Source: a bacterium (GTDB taxonomy: Bacteria > Gemmatimonadota > Gemmatimonadetes > Longimicrobiales > RSA9). From it: a stretch of DNA of 64,000 bases. This document shows, piece after piece, positions 40,244 through 48,440 of the stretch; within the stretch, counting starts at the first letter, position 1, and every line of letters begins with the position of its first letter. The translations under genes were made by a program, and so were the position numbers. A model generated the notes under the pieces. The model was not told the DNA's origin. It saw only the letters and a list, made by a program, of their open reading frames with translations, and did not search any database. The stretch covers positions 1-64,000 of the forward strand of contig QGVH01000016.1 of NCBI GenBank assembly GCA_003242735.1, written 5' to 3'.

Positions 40244-40278
40244 GGACCGGGCGGGCGTCAGCGGACCCGCCCCGGTCC
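40244..40278. terminator. GC hairpin between convergent genes
   Basis: Arms GGACCGGGCGGG (40244-40255) and CCCGCCCCGGTCC (40266-40278) pair with one bulged base and a 10-base loop, between the stop of the metallopeptidase (40183) and the DUF2911 gene (40289, opposite strand). No T-run; possibly a bidirectional termination structure. Confidence 0.4.
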
Positions 40279-40288
40279 GCCGCGCCGC

Positions 40289-41383
40289 TCACTGCACGAC
40301 GGTGAACGGCAGGTACGCCTCGGTTCGATCCCACTGGAAGCGGAGCACGCCGCCGTCCCCCGTCTCCTCGGCGAGGATCGTGAACGCCTCGACGACCTCG
40401 GGCAGCTCCCGCACCTGCATCTCGACGCGCACGAGGTCGTGCTCGGGGTCGTACGCCTGCCCGTTGATGTTCGTCCGCTCGTTGACGATCAGCGTCCAGC
40501 CGTCGGGGCGCGGGATGGTGAACAGCGTGTAGGTGCCCGCGGGGATCGTCACGTCGCCGACCCGCAGGTCGCGGGTCGTGGTGATGTGGGTGGCCTCGTT
40601 GGCGCCCGTCCGCCACACCCGGTTCCACGGCACCAGCGCGCCGAAGATCTCGCGGCCCCGCTTGAGCGGCCGGCCCCAATCCAACGTGATCTCCGCCCCG
40701 GCGATCGTCGTCGTGGAGCGACCCCGGCCCGACAGCTCGCCCAGCGGCTTGCCCGCGGCATCGCGCGCGGCGAACTCGCGCGCGAGCCCGGAGATGTCGA
40801 TCGTCGGCTGGCGCGTGACGCGCAGCGCCCGCGTCGTCTTGGAGGCGTCCAGCACGACGAGCCGCCCCTCCCGGTCCACCTCGATGTCCATGACCCCGCG
40901 CGTCGGGTGCCGCGCGGTGTATGCGTTCTCCCCGACCCGGGCCACCACGAACGGCAGCGGGCGTCGCCCGGTGACGAGGTCGAGCGTCACCGAATCCTGG
41001 CCCGAGGCGCGCGCCCGCTCGACCATCAGCTCGAACGGCCAGTGGACGTAGTCAATGAACGGGATGCCGGAGCCCTCGCTCAGGTCCACCTCGCGCGTCT
41101 CCGTGGGCTCGCCCTCCAGCCCCGTGGCAGGGTCGTAGCTGGAGACGGTCATGGCCGTGGGGCGGCCCGCGTCGTCGAAGCGGACTTCGTAGACGCGCAG
41201 CCAGGTCTCCGGCACGCGGACCACGACCTCGGCACGCAACGTCTCCGGCGTGCGCACGATGCGCTCGACGGCGACGGTATCCGTTCCGAGGCGGGTGACG
41301 AACGCGGCCTCCTGGTGCGAGCCCCCCGCGCACGCCGCTGCCGGCAGCGCCGCGAGGATGGCGTAGCGAATCGGGCGTCGCAT
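40289..41383 (-). CDS. DUF2911 lipoprotein
   Basis: 364 residues. Lipobox AAACAG (Cys18). The N-terminal half has beta-rich tracts (VYEVRFDDAGRPTAMTVSSYDPATG); the C-terminal half (about 205-364) is the DUF2911 domain: RSTTTIAGAEITLDWGRPLKRGREIFGALVPWNRVWRTGANEATHITTTRDLRVGDVTIPAGTYTLFTIPRPDGWTLIVNERTNINGQAYDP. Function unknown; the domain is frequent in Bacteroidota and Gemmatimonadota. ATG at 41383. Confidence 0.88.
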   Translation of the reverse strand: MRRPIRYAILAALPAAACAGGSHQEAAFVTRLGTDTVAVERIVRTPETLRAEVVVRVPETWLRVYEVRFDDAGRPTAMTVSSYDPATGLEGEPTETREVDLSEGSGIPFIDYVHWPFELMVERARASGQDSVTLDLVTGRRPLPFVVARVGENAYTARHPTRGVMDIEVDREGRLVVLDASKTTRALRVTRQPTIDISGLAREFAARDAAGKPLGELSGRGRSTTTIAGAEITLDWGRPLKRGREIFGALVPWNRVWRTGANEATHITTTRDLRVGDVTIPAGTYTLFTIPRPDGWTLIVNERTNINGQAYDPEHDLVRVEMQVRELPEVVEAFTILAEETGDGGVLRFQWDRTEAYLPFTVVQ

Positions 41384-41535
41384 GGGCGTCCTTCCCCTCG
41401 GTTGCGGGTCGACGGTGAGCCGCAAAATCTACGGCGCCGCAAGCCGTCTGGCGAGTCGAGCCAGCCTGCCGCCGCTTGCGGGGGCCGGCGCCACGGCTAC
41501 ATTGATGGCCCGGTGGATCGTTGCATCGGACCCGT

Positions 41536-42693
41536 ATGTACCGGCACTGCATCTTCTGCCTCTCGGACCTCGGGAGGAACGAAGCGCTCGAGACGTTTCC
41601 GGTGGGGAGCCGGATCGCGTTCGATGCCTGGAAGGGCCGCCTCTGGGCGGTGTGCCCGAAGTGCATGCGCTGGAACCTGGCGCCGATCGAGGAGCGCTGG
41701 GAGCCCGTCGAGGAAGCGGAGAAGCGCTTCCGCGATGCGCGGCTGCGCGTGCACTCCGAGAACATCGGGCTGGCGAAGCTGCCGGACGGCACCCGCCTGA
41801 TCCGGGTGGGCAAGGCGCTGCCGGGCGAGCTGGCCGCGTGGCGCTACGGCGCGGAGCTGCTGAAGCGCCGGCAGCGCGCGTTGATTGTGGGCGGGGCGCT
41901 CGGACTGGGAATCGTCGCGTACGGCGGGCTGGTCTTCGCGGGGGCGCTCGGCGGCGCGGCCGGGCTGATCAACTTCGTCAACCTCGGCCTGCAGTACCGG
42001 CAGAGCCGCAAGCTGGTGCACCGGCTCTCGGCTGAGGAGTCGCCGACCGGCGCGCCGCTCGAGTTACGGCGCTACCAGCTCACCGACGCACGCGTCGCGC
42101 GTGCTGAAGGAGACGACGACGTCGCGCTCCACCTCCCGCGCGCGTTCGACCCGGCGCCGCAACGCCGCGCCGACGGCCGCGTCGTGTGGACACCGCCGGA
42201 GCCGCTCGTGCTGACCGGCCCCGCGGCACGGAGGGTGCTGGCGCGCGCGATGGTCTACGCCAACGCGATGGGCGCGAGCAAGTCACGGATCGACAAGGCG
42301 CTGCGTATCATGAGCGACGCGGGCGGCGCGGAGCCCTTCCTGCGGAACGTCGCCGGGCGCGGGCCGAGCCTGGGCCTGCCCGACGTCATGGAGTTCCGCG
42401 CGGGCGTGAGCCTGCGCCGCTTCAGGGGCACGCTGCGCGGCGAGCTCGTACCCGCGCTGCCGACGCAAACGCAGGCCGCCCGCGCCGCGCGCGATCCGAA
42501 GGCGCGTCTGTCGCAACCCGAGGCGCTCGCGTTCGAGATGGCGCTGCACGAGGAGGCCGAGCGCCGCGCGCTGGAGGGCGAGCTCGCGCAGCTCGAGGCC
42601 GCCTGGCGCGAGGCGGAGGAGATCGCGGACATCGCGGACCGCCTGCCCAGCGATCCGCTCGACGCGTGGGGTCGGCGCCTGAAGGAGGCCTGA
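41536..42693 (+). CDS. Zinc-ribbon membrane protein of unknown function
   Basis: 385 residues. Two CxxC pairs at the start (Cys5/Cys8 and Cys40/Cys43, with intervening LSDLGRNEALETFPVGSRIAFD) form a probable zinc ribbon. One hydrophobic segment at about 112-140 (ALIVGGALGLGIVAYGGLVFAGALGGAAGL). A C-terminal region from about 170 with DDDVALHLPRAF and charged helices EALAFEMALHEEAERRALEGELAQLEAAWREAEEIADIADRLP. No family recognised. ATG at 41536, with the ribbon starting four residues later. Confidence 0.7.
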   Translation: MYRHCIFCLSDLGRNEALETFPVGSRIAFDAWKGRLWAVCPKCMRWNLAPIEERWEPVEEAEKRFRDARLRVHSENIGLAKLPDGTRLIRVGKALPGELAAWRYGAELLKRRQRALIVGGALGLGIVAYGGLVFAGALGGAAGLINFVNLGLQYRQSRKLVHRLSAEESPTGAPLELRRYQLTDARVARAEGDDDVALHLPRAFDPAPQRRADGRVVWTPPEPLVLTGPAARRVLARAMVYANAMGASKSRIDKALRIMSDAGGAEPFLRNVAGRGPSLGLPDVMEFRAGVSLRRFRGTLRGELVPALPTQTQAARAARDPKARLSQPEALAFEMALHEEAERRALEGELAQLEAAWREAEEIADIADRLPSDPLDAWGRRLKEA

Positions 42694-42860
42694 GGCTGCG
42701 CCTGTGCCGCGGCGGCGGTGCGCGGGCGTGGTCCTCGCCCTGCGCCTCGATCCGGCCCGTCGGGCCGGGACGCGGCTCGCGCTAAGAAAGGAGGCCCGCC
42801 CATGCCCACCTCCCGCCCCCGCGTGCGTGAGGCGTCCCGTGGGGCGCCTCACCGCACGGC

Positions 42861-43607
42861 TCAGAGCCTCTCGAGCAGGAAGTCGGGCGTCAGCCGCGCG
42901 AGGAGGCCGGCCAACACGGTGAACGAGCCGGTGAGCAGCAGGACGCCGACCAGGATGAGCAGGACGCCGCTGGCGCGGCTGACCCAGGGCAGCCACCGCC
43001 GGAAGCGCCTGAAGCCGGCGAGGAAGCGGTCGAGCGCCAGGGTGGCGGCGAGGAACGGGATCGCGAGGCCGGCGGAGTAGGCGCCGAGGAGCGCGACGCC
43101 GTCGCCCACCGACTCGCCCGTCGCCGCGAGCGTGAGGATGCCGCCCAGCACGGGGCCGATGCACGGCGTCCACCCGGCGCCGAAGGCGATCCCCACGAGC
43201 ACCGTCCCGGCGTAGCCAACGGGCTTGCTGGAGAGCTGGATGCGCCAGTCGCGCTCGGCGCCGGGCACGCGCAGCACGCCGAGCAGGAGCAGCCCGAAGA
43301 GCACCAGCAGCACACCGCCCGTGCGTTCGATCCAGTCGCGGTAGACGTGGAAGATCGAACCGATCAACGTGGCGGACGCACCCAGCGCGATGAAGACGAG
43401 GGTGAAGCCGGCAATGAAGAGCAGGCCGTGGGCGAGCAGGGCGCGTCGCACGTGCGCGCGGTCGCGGCCGCCGTCGGCGAGGTCGTCCAGCCCGATCCCC
43501 GTGATGAAGGAGGCGTAGCTGGGGATCAGCGGCAGCACGCAGGGCGAGAGGAAGCTGAGCAGCCCCGCGGTGAAGGCGACGGCGAATCCGAGCGACTGGG
43601 TTTCCAT
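42861..43607 (-). CDS. ccdA: CcdA/DsbD-type transmembrane thiol transporter
   Basis: 248 residues, six transmembrane helices. Conserved cysteines: Cys23 in FLSPCVLPLIPSY and Cys149 in GWTPCIGPVLGGIL, the two redox-active residues of the family, one in each half of the repeat. Moves reducing power from cytosolic thioredoxin across the inner membrane for cytochrome c maturation or TlpA-type oxidoreductases. It follows phoR by 37 bases and may share its transcript. Confidence 0.92.
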   Translation of the reverse strand: METQSLGFAVAFTAGLLSFLSPCVLPLIPSYASFITGIGLDDLADGGRDRAHVRRALLAHGLLFIAGFTLVFIALGASATLIGSIFHVYRDWIERTGGVLLVLFGLLLLGVLRVPGAERDWRIQLSSKPVGYAGTVLVGIAFGAGWTPCIGPVLGGILTLAATGESVGDGVALLGAYSAGLAIPFLAATLALDRFLAGFRRFRRWLPWVSRASGVLLILVGVLLLTGSFTVLAGLLARLTPDFLLERL

Positions 43608-43644
43608 TCCGTCCGTGATCCGAGGGTCACCACACCCGGCGTCT

Positions 43645-45234
43645 TTAACCCCCGCCGGTGGGCGTGGGGTTCCCCGCGGCCGCCGCAGGCGTCGTGGCCG
43701 CGGCATCGCCGTCGGCGCCGCCGGCAGGCGCCGGGACAGGCGCGGCGGGCAGCGTGAACCGGATGGTGGTGCCCTTGCCCAGCGCGCTCTCCGCCGTCAC
43801 GTCGCCACCCATCCGTTCGACCAGGTGTTTGACGATGGAGAGGCCGAGGCCCGTGCCGCCTTCGGCCCGCGAGCGCGCGGGGTCCACGCGGTAGAACCGC
43901 TCGAAGATGCGGGGCAGTGCGTCGCTCGGGATGCCGGCGCCAGTGTCCCTCACCTCGATGGCCACCCGGGCGCTCTCGCCCGCCTGGTGCGGAGCAGCGG
44001 CATCGCTCGCCAGAACGAGCGGGGCATCCTGGTCGGCGGGCGGGGCCGGCACCGCGCGGACCTCGATCCTGCCGCCCGCCGGCGTATAGCGCAGCGCGTT
44101 GTCGAACAGGTTGCTGAAGACCTGGCGCAGCGCGTCCGCGTCGGCGAGGACGCGGACGCCATCGGCCGCCACGTCGAACCGCACCGACTGCGTGCTCGCC
44201 CGCTCCACGAACGGCGCCCACGCGTCATACGCCGCCGCGGCCGCGTCGAGTGGGACGAGCATGGGACGCCAGCCGCCGGACTCGATGCGTGAGAGGTCGA
44301 GCAAGTCGTCCACGATGCGCTGGAGCCGCGCGGCGTTCCGCGCAATGGTCTCGAGGAAGTTCCGCTGCGTCTCGGCAGGCACGTCGTCGGCGAGCAGCGT
44401 TTCCGCGTAGCCGCAGATGGAGGTGAGCGGCGTCTTCAACTCGTGGCTGACGTTGGCGACGAAGTCGCGACGCACCGTCTCCAGCCGCCGCACCTCGGTC
44501 AGGTCCACGAACACGGCCACGGCGCCGCGTTGCGCCTCCGTCGTGGCGGCGCCCTCGTACGCCGCCGGAATACCTCGCGCGATGACGAGGACGCGCCGGC
44601 TGTCGAGGGAGATCTCGGTCGGCTCGCTCGCGCCGCCGGCCAGCGCTTCCGTGAGCATCTCGCGCAGCTCGACGTGCCGGACGAGCGAGCCGATGGGTTT
44701 GCCCTCCGCGTCGGCGGGAAGGCCGAGCAGCCTACGGGCGGCGGGGTTCACGCGCACGATGCGGCCGCCCGCGCCGAGCTGGAGGATGCCGTCGGTGACG
44801 GAGTCCAGGAGGAGGGCGAGGTCATCGCGCTCACGAGCGGCGTGCTGGGCGCGCTGCGCGAGTTCGACGGCCACCCGTGTGGCGGCGGCCGCGACTGGCT
44901 CGAGCTCGCGGAAGCCCTGGGGCGCCGGGGCAGACGCTGTCGGCTCGCGGCCGAGGCGCAGCAGCTCGGCGCGCAGGCGGGCGAGTGCTGCGGCGAGCGT
45001 ACCGGTCAGCCAGGACGCCAGGATCCATGCGAGCACGAGCCCCAGCGCGGCCGCGAGCAGGGTGTTCAACCGGACCGCGTCCACCGTGGCCTCCACGTCC
45101 GCGGCCGGGACGCGGCCCTCGAGCCGGCCGCGGACGACGCCCGGGATGCGCAGGTACAGGACCAGCGCTGCGCCCGCGGTCGAGACGCAGAAACCGGCGA
45201 TGATGAGCCACCGCAGGCGCAGGCGCGCGCTCAT
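43645..45234 (-). CDS. phoR: PhoR-type sensor histidine kinase
   Basis: 529 residues. Two transmembrane helices (8-28, 57-78) with only a short periplasmic loop between them (as in PhoR, which senses phosphate through PstB/PhoU rather than a ligand), PAS domain about 140-245 (LLLDSVTDGILQLGAGGRIVRVNPAARRLLGL), HisKA with His264 (VANVSHELKTPLTSICGYAETLL), N box (NLFDNALRYTPAGG), G1 (DTGAGIPSDALPRIFERFYRV) and G2 (EGGTGLGLSIVKHLVE). Its ATG overlaps the phoB stop. Partner of the PhoB-like regulator. The Pro/Ala tail is unusual but not disruptive. Confidence 0.92.
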   Translation of the reverse strand: MSARLRLRWLIIAGFCVSTAGAALVLYLRIPGVVRGRLEGRVPAADVEATVDAVRLNTLLAAALGLVLAWILASWLTGTLAAALARLRAELLRLGREPTASAPAPQGFRELEPVAAAATRVAVELAQRAQHAARERDDLALLLDSVTDGILQLGAGGRIVRVNPAARRLLGLPADAEGKPIGSLVRHVELREMLTEALAGGASEPTEISLDSRRVLVIARGIPAAYEGAATTEAQRGAVAVFVDLTEVRRLETVRRDFVANVSHELKTPLTSICGYAETLLADDVPAETQRNFLETIARNAARLQRIVDDLLDLSRIESGGWRPMLVPLDAAAAAYDAWAPFVERASTQSVRFDVAADGVRVLADADALRQVFSNLFDNALRYTPAGGRIEVRAVPAPPADQDAPLVLASDAAAPHQAGESARVAIEVRDTGAGIPSDALPRIFERFYRVDPARSRAEGGTGLGLSIVKHLVERMGGDVTAESALGKGTTIRFTLPAAPVPAPAGGADGDAAATTPAAAAGNPTPTGGG

Positions 45235-45956
45235 GCCTCGGCGTCCCGCCCCCTGAACCGATAGCCGAAGCCGCGCACCGTCTCGATCCACTTCCCCGCC
45301 TCGCCCAGCTTGGCGCGCAGCCGCTGCACGTGCATGTCCACGGTCCGCGTCTCGATGCGCACGTGGATGTCCCACACGCTCTCGAGCAACTGCTGCCGGC
45401 TCTGTACCCTGCCTCGCCGCTCCATCAGCGTCACCAGCAAGCGGTACTCGGTGGGTGTGAGCGCGACGGGCCTCCCGTGCACCGTGACGTGGAGCCCATC
45501 CAGGTCCACGGCGATCGGGCCGCCGGTGAGCATGCGTCCGCCGCTGGTGACCGGGGGAGCCTGCACGCGGCGCAACACAGCGGCGACCCGCAGCACCAGC
45601 TCCCTGGGGCTGAACGGCTTGGTGACGTAGTCATCGGCGCCGAGCTCGAGGCCCTTCACCCGGTCCTCTTCATCGCGGCGCGCCGTCAGCACGATGACCG
45701 GCACATCCGCGGTCGTGTCCCGGCGCCGCAGCTCGGCGAGAACGTCGTAGCCGGAGAAGCCCGGCAGCATGAGGTCGAGGATGACGAGGTCGGGGCGCTC
45801 GCGGGAAACGGCCTGGAGGGCCTCGGCGCCGCCGTCGGCGGTGCGGACGCGGTAGCCTTCCCGGGTGAGGTGGTAGGCGACGAGGGCTGCGATGTCGCGC
45901 TCGTCCTCGACCACCAGGATCCGGGCCGGCCCCGTCTTCTGTGGGATGCTGTTCAT
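45231..45956 (-). CDS. phoB: PhoB-type response regulator
   Basis: 241 residues. Receiver domain with Glu17/Asp18, Asp61 phosphorylation site and Lys113; OmpR-type winged helix (about 148-235: GRPVALTPTEYRLLVTLMERRGRVQSRQQLLESVW and VDMHVQRLRAKLGEAGKWIETVRGFGYRF). Activates or represses phosphate-starvation genes by binding PHO boxes. Preceded by 11-base-spaced repeats and a sigma70-type promoter (46032-46071). ATGA overlap with phoR. Confidence 0.93.
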   Translation of the reverse strand: MNSIPQKTGPARILVVEDERDIAALVAYHLTREGYRVRTADGGAEALQAVSRERPDLVILDLMLPGFSGYDVLAELRRRDTTADVPVIVLTARRDEEDRVKGLELGADDYVTKPFSPRELVLRVAAVLRRVQAPPVTSGGRMLTGGPIAVDLDGLHVTVHGRPVALTPTEYRLLVTLMERRGRVQSRQQLLESVWDIHVRIETRTVDMHVQRLRAKLGEAGKWIETVRGFGYRFRGRDAEA

Positions 45957-46031
45957 TCCTGCCCCGGGTCCTGTCCCGGTGGCGCGAGCCGCGCCGGCCG
46001 GGAGCCGTGTCTCATGGTCACGGCCCACGAG

Positions 46032-46071
46032 ATACTGAGCCCGGGTCAAGGGGGCGTCAAGCGCGTGTAAC
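46032..46071 (-). promoter_or_regulatory. PHO-box-like repeats and promoter upstream of phoB
   Basis: On the minus strand GTTAC ACGCGC TTGAC GCCCCC TTGAC repeats every 11 bases (plus-strand gtaac at 46067, gtcaa at 46056 and 46045). The middle copy doubles as a -35 (TTGACG, 46055-46060) with CAGTAT (46032-46037) 17 bases away as a -10. Expected for autoregulation of phoB. Confidence 0.65.
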
Positions 46072-46229
46072 GATTGCATCACGCTCGATACCCCACGCGC
46101 CCGGGTCCGTTGCGGCCGCAACGGCTGGCGGCCGGGCTCCCACTGCTCCGTCGCGCGCGGGTCACAGCGGTCGAGGGAGCGCCGGGCCGCCGGAGACGTG
46201 GGCTCCGGCCCCAGCGAGCCGGATGCCCC

Positions 46230-46832
46230 TCAGAAGTCGTTGTCGTAGCTCAGGATCGCGAACCTGCCGTCGCGTTCGAGGACCGCGCCGAAGATCCGGA
46301 CGGCGGCAGGTTCTCCGCCCGGGCGTGCGAGCTCGACGCGACAGCCGATCCAGATCCGGTTCCCGCCTTCCACCGTCGGCTCCGGATCGCAACGGTAGCC
46401 GCGGTACTGGAGTGGAACACCGCCGAATTCGGCGAGCGCACGGAAGACCCCGCGCCGGCTCCGCTGCTGCATCTGGAACCATGCGAGCGCCGGGGGCAGC
46501 TCGTAGGGCGGCTGTGCGACGCGCGTCGTGGGAAAGTACAGCCACGCGAACTCGGCCCGGTTCACGGCCAGCCGTTCGAACACCAGTGTGTCGTTCCGCA
46601 CGAGCGCGTCCACCACGCGCCGGACGAGGGTCTCCATGTCGCTCGCGCCGCTCTCGAGGCGCTCCGGTTCCGGGAGACCGCTGCGGAACCGTTCGAGCGC
46701 GACCTCCATGGGCAGCACGCTGTCCACCACCGCCGCTGGCGCCGGTGCTTGCTCCGGCGCCGCTCCCGTGCACGCGACCCATGCGATGGAGCACGCCACG
46801 AGCACGGTGTGCCCCCGCATCGTCCGCTCCAT
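46230..46832 (-). CDS. Lipoprotein of unknown function
   Basis: 200 residues. Lipobox AWVACTG (Cys21). The rest is a single domain containing DALVRNDTLVFERLAVNRAEFAWLYFPTTRVAQPPYELPPALAWFQMQQRSRRGVFRALAEFGG and PTVEGGNRIWIGCRVELARPGGEPAAVRIFGAVLERDGRFAILSYDNDF. Two Cys (RCDPEP, IGCRV) could pair. No family recognised. Lies 20 bases past the stop of the 482-residue lipoprotein and upstream of phoB, so may share the transcript of the receptor/lipoprotein genes. Confidence 0.75.
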   Translation of the reverse strand: MERTMRGHTVLVACSIAWVACTGAAPEQAPAPAAVVDSVLPMEVALERFRSGLPEPERLESGASDMETLVRRVVDALVRNDTLVFERLAVNRAEFAWLYFPTTRVAQPPYELPPALAWFQMQQRSRRGVFRALAEFGGVPLQYRGYRCDPEPTVEGGNRIWIGCRVELARPGGEPAAVRIFGAVLERDGRFAILSYDNDF

Positions 46833-46851
46833 GCTTCCGCCACCTGCCGGA

Positions 46852-48300
46852 TCAGTTGCGGTACCAGCGGGTCCAGCCCCGGTACCAGGGCGGCCCGTCC
46901 GGGCTCACTGCACCCACGTACGGCGTCGCCGGCATCGGTCCGCCGAAGAAGTTCTCCACGCGCGCCGCGATCGGCGTACCGGCGAACGAAGTCAGCCCGC
47001 CGGTCGCCGCCGGGCTCCCCGGCCTGGGCTGCACGCCTAGGTTCGCATCCGTGATCTCGGTCGAACCCGTGGGGAGCCGACCCACGAACACGTCGGCCAG
47101 CCGGGCCTCGCTGATGTTCCACGCCGCAGCGTTGGTCCTGAGTCGGTCACCGAACCGGCCCGGGGCCGGCGCCTCGAAGTTGCTGCCGTTCTCCGCCAGG
47201 ATGATGTTGCGGAAGAGCAGCGAGTCGACGTCCATGAGCGCGCCGCTCGCCTCGTCCCGAACGCTGAAGCCGACGCCGGGCCAGCGCGCGACGATGCCGT
47301 TCACGAAGGTGCCGCCCGAGCCCCGTCGGATCACCGCGCCGTTCCCATCGTTCGTCGCATAGACGTCGGGGCCCGGTCCGATGAGCGTGAAGTTCGCGAA
47401 CACCGGCATGGAGTACGGCGCGTTGGCGTAGGTGCAGCCCGCCTTGTCCACCTCACAGCCGTCACCCTCGAAGCCACGCGGGTCGCCGGAGACGACGCCT
47501 GTCCCCGGCCGGGGCGTAGGGACGCTCGTCTGTACGGCGAGCGCGAACTGGACACGGCCCTGGAACCCTTCCGTCCAGTCGAAGTGGTCGTCGCCCGATT
47601 CGAACGAGACCAGATAACGGGCATCGGCCGCGCCGCCGAACCACTCGAAGCTGTCATCCAGACCCTGGACAGTTTGGATGTACTCGAGCGTCGTGCCGCG
47701 ACCCACCGCGTACAGCGAGATCCCGTTCAGCTCCTGCCCCGCGCCGTTCGACACGTCGTAGCCGGCGAACTCGATCCGCACGTAGCGGAGCGAGCCGGAA
47801 TCATCGTCGATGTCGTTGCCGCCGGCGTAGTTCTCCGCCGCACCCGCCGGCCCTTCCGTGAAGATCGGGTTCGCGGTCCGGTTGATCGGCGCGTTGCCCA
47901 CGATCACGATACCCCCCCAGTCGCCGGGCGCGCGATGCCCTTCCGCCCGCGCGGACGTGAACACGATCGGGTTCTCGGCCGTCCCCTCCGCGATCAACTT
48001 CGAGCCGCGCAGGATCCAGAGGGAGCTCCCGGGGACCAGCGTGTCGCCGACGATCTTCGTGCCGGGCTGGATGGTCAGGGTCGCGCCGTTGCTCACCTTG
48101 ACGAAGCCGCTCAGCACGTACGTCGTGTCGGCGTACAACGTGCGGTCCTGCGTCACGCTCGTCAGCACGGCGAGCTTGTGCCCCTCCTCCGGCAGCGTAC
48201 GATCCGGGCCGGTGGCATCGTTCTCGTCGTTGCATGCGGCGAACGCCGCCACCGCCGCGGTGGTCGCGAGCAAGCGATACACCCGTGATGCGACTCGCAT
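46852..48300 (-). CDS. Surface lipoprotein partner of the TonB receptor (beta-helix-like)
   Basis: 482 residues. Lipobox AAFAAC (Cys23). Mature part begins DENDATGPDRTLPEEG and contains ANGATL-type beta turns typical of right-handed beta helices: VSNGATLTIQPGTKIVGD, GDWGGIVIVGNAPINR, SLRYVRIEFAGYD, TLEYIQTVQGLDDSFEWFGGAADARYLVSFESGDDHFDWTEGF. Families with this WGGIVIVG / LDDSFEWFGG pattern are recurrently encoded next to TonB receptors; biological role is unknown. 140 bases follow the receptor gene. ATG at 48300. Confidence 0.8.
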   Translation of the reverse strand: MRVASRVYRLLATTAAVAAFAACNDENDATGPDRTLPEEGHKLAVLTSVTQDRTLYADTTYVLSGFVKVSNGATLTIQPGTKIVGDTLVPGSSLWILRGSKLIAEGTAENPIVFTSARAEGHRAPGDWGGIVIVGNAPINRTANPIFTEGPAGAAENYAGGNDIDDDSGSLRYVRIEFAGYDVSNGAGQELNGISLYAVGRGTTLEYIQTVQGLDDSFEWFGGAADARYLVSFESGDDHFDWTEGFQGRVQFALAVQTSVPTPRPGTGVVSGDPRGFEGDGCEVDKAGCTYANAPYSMPVFANFTLIGPGPDVYATNDGNGAVIRRGSGGTFVNGIVARWPGVGFSVRDEASGALMDVDSLLFRNIILAENGSNFEAPAPGRFGDRLRTNAAAWNISEARLADVFVGRLPTGSTEITDANLGVQPRPGSPAATGGLTSFAGTPIAARVENFFGGPMPATPYVGAVSPDGPPWYRGWTRWYRN

Positions 48301-48440
48301 GTCTGGCGATCTCCGTTGGGGGTGAGCACTGTTTTCCTCGCAATACACAGACTGGCGGCGGCGTGTATGCGCCCGATCATCCCGCGGCAACGATGCCGTC
48401 ACATTTCGCGATGGATGGCGGCGACGCGGCCCGCTGCCCG

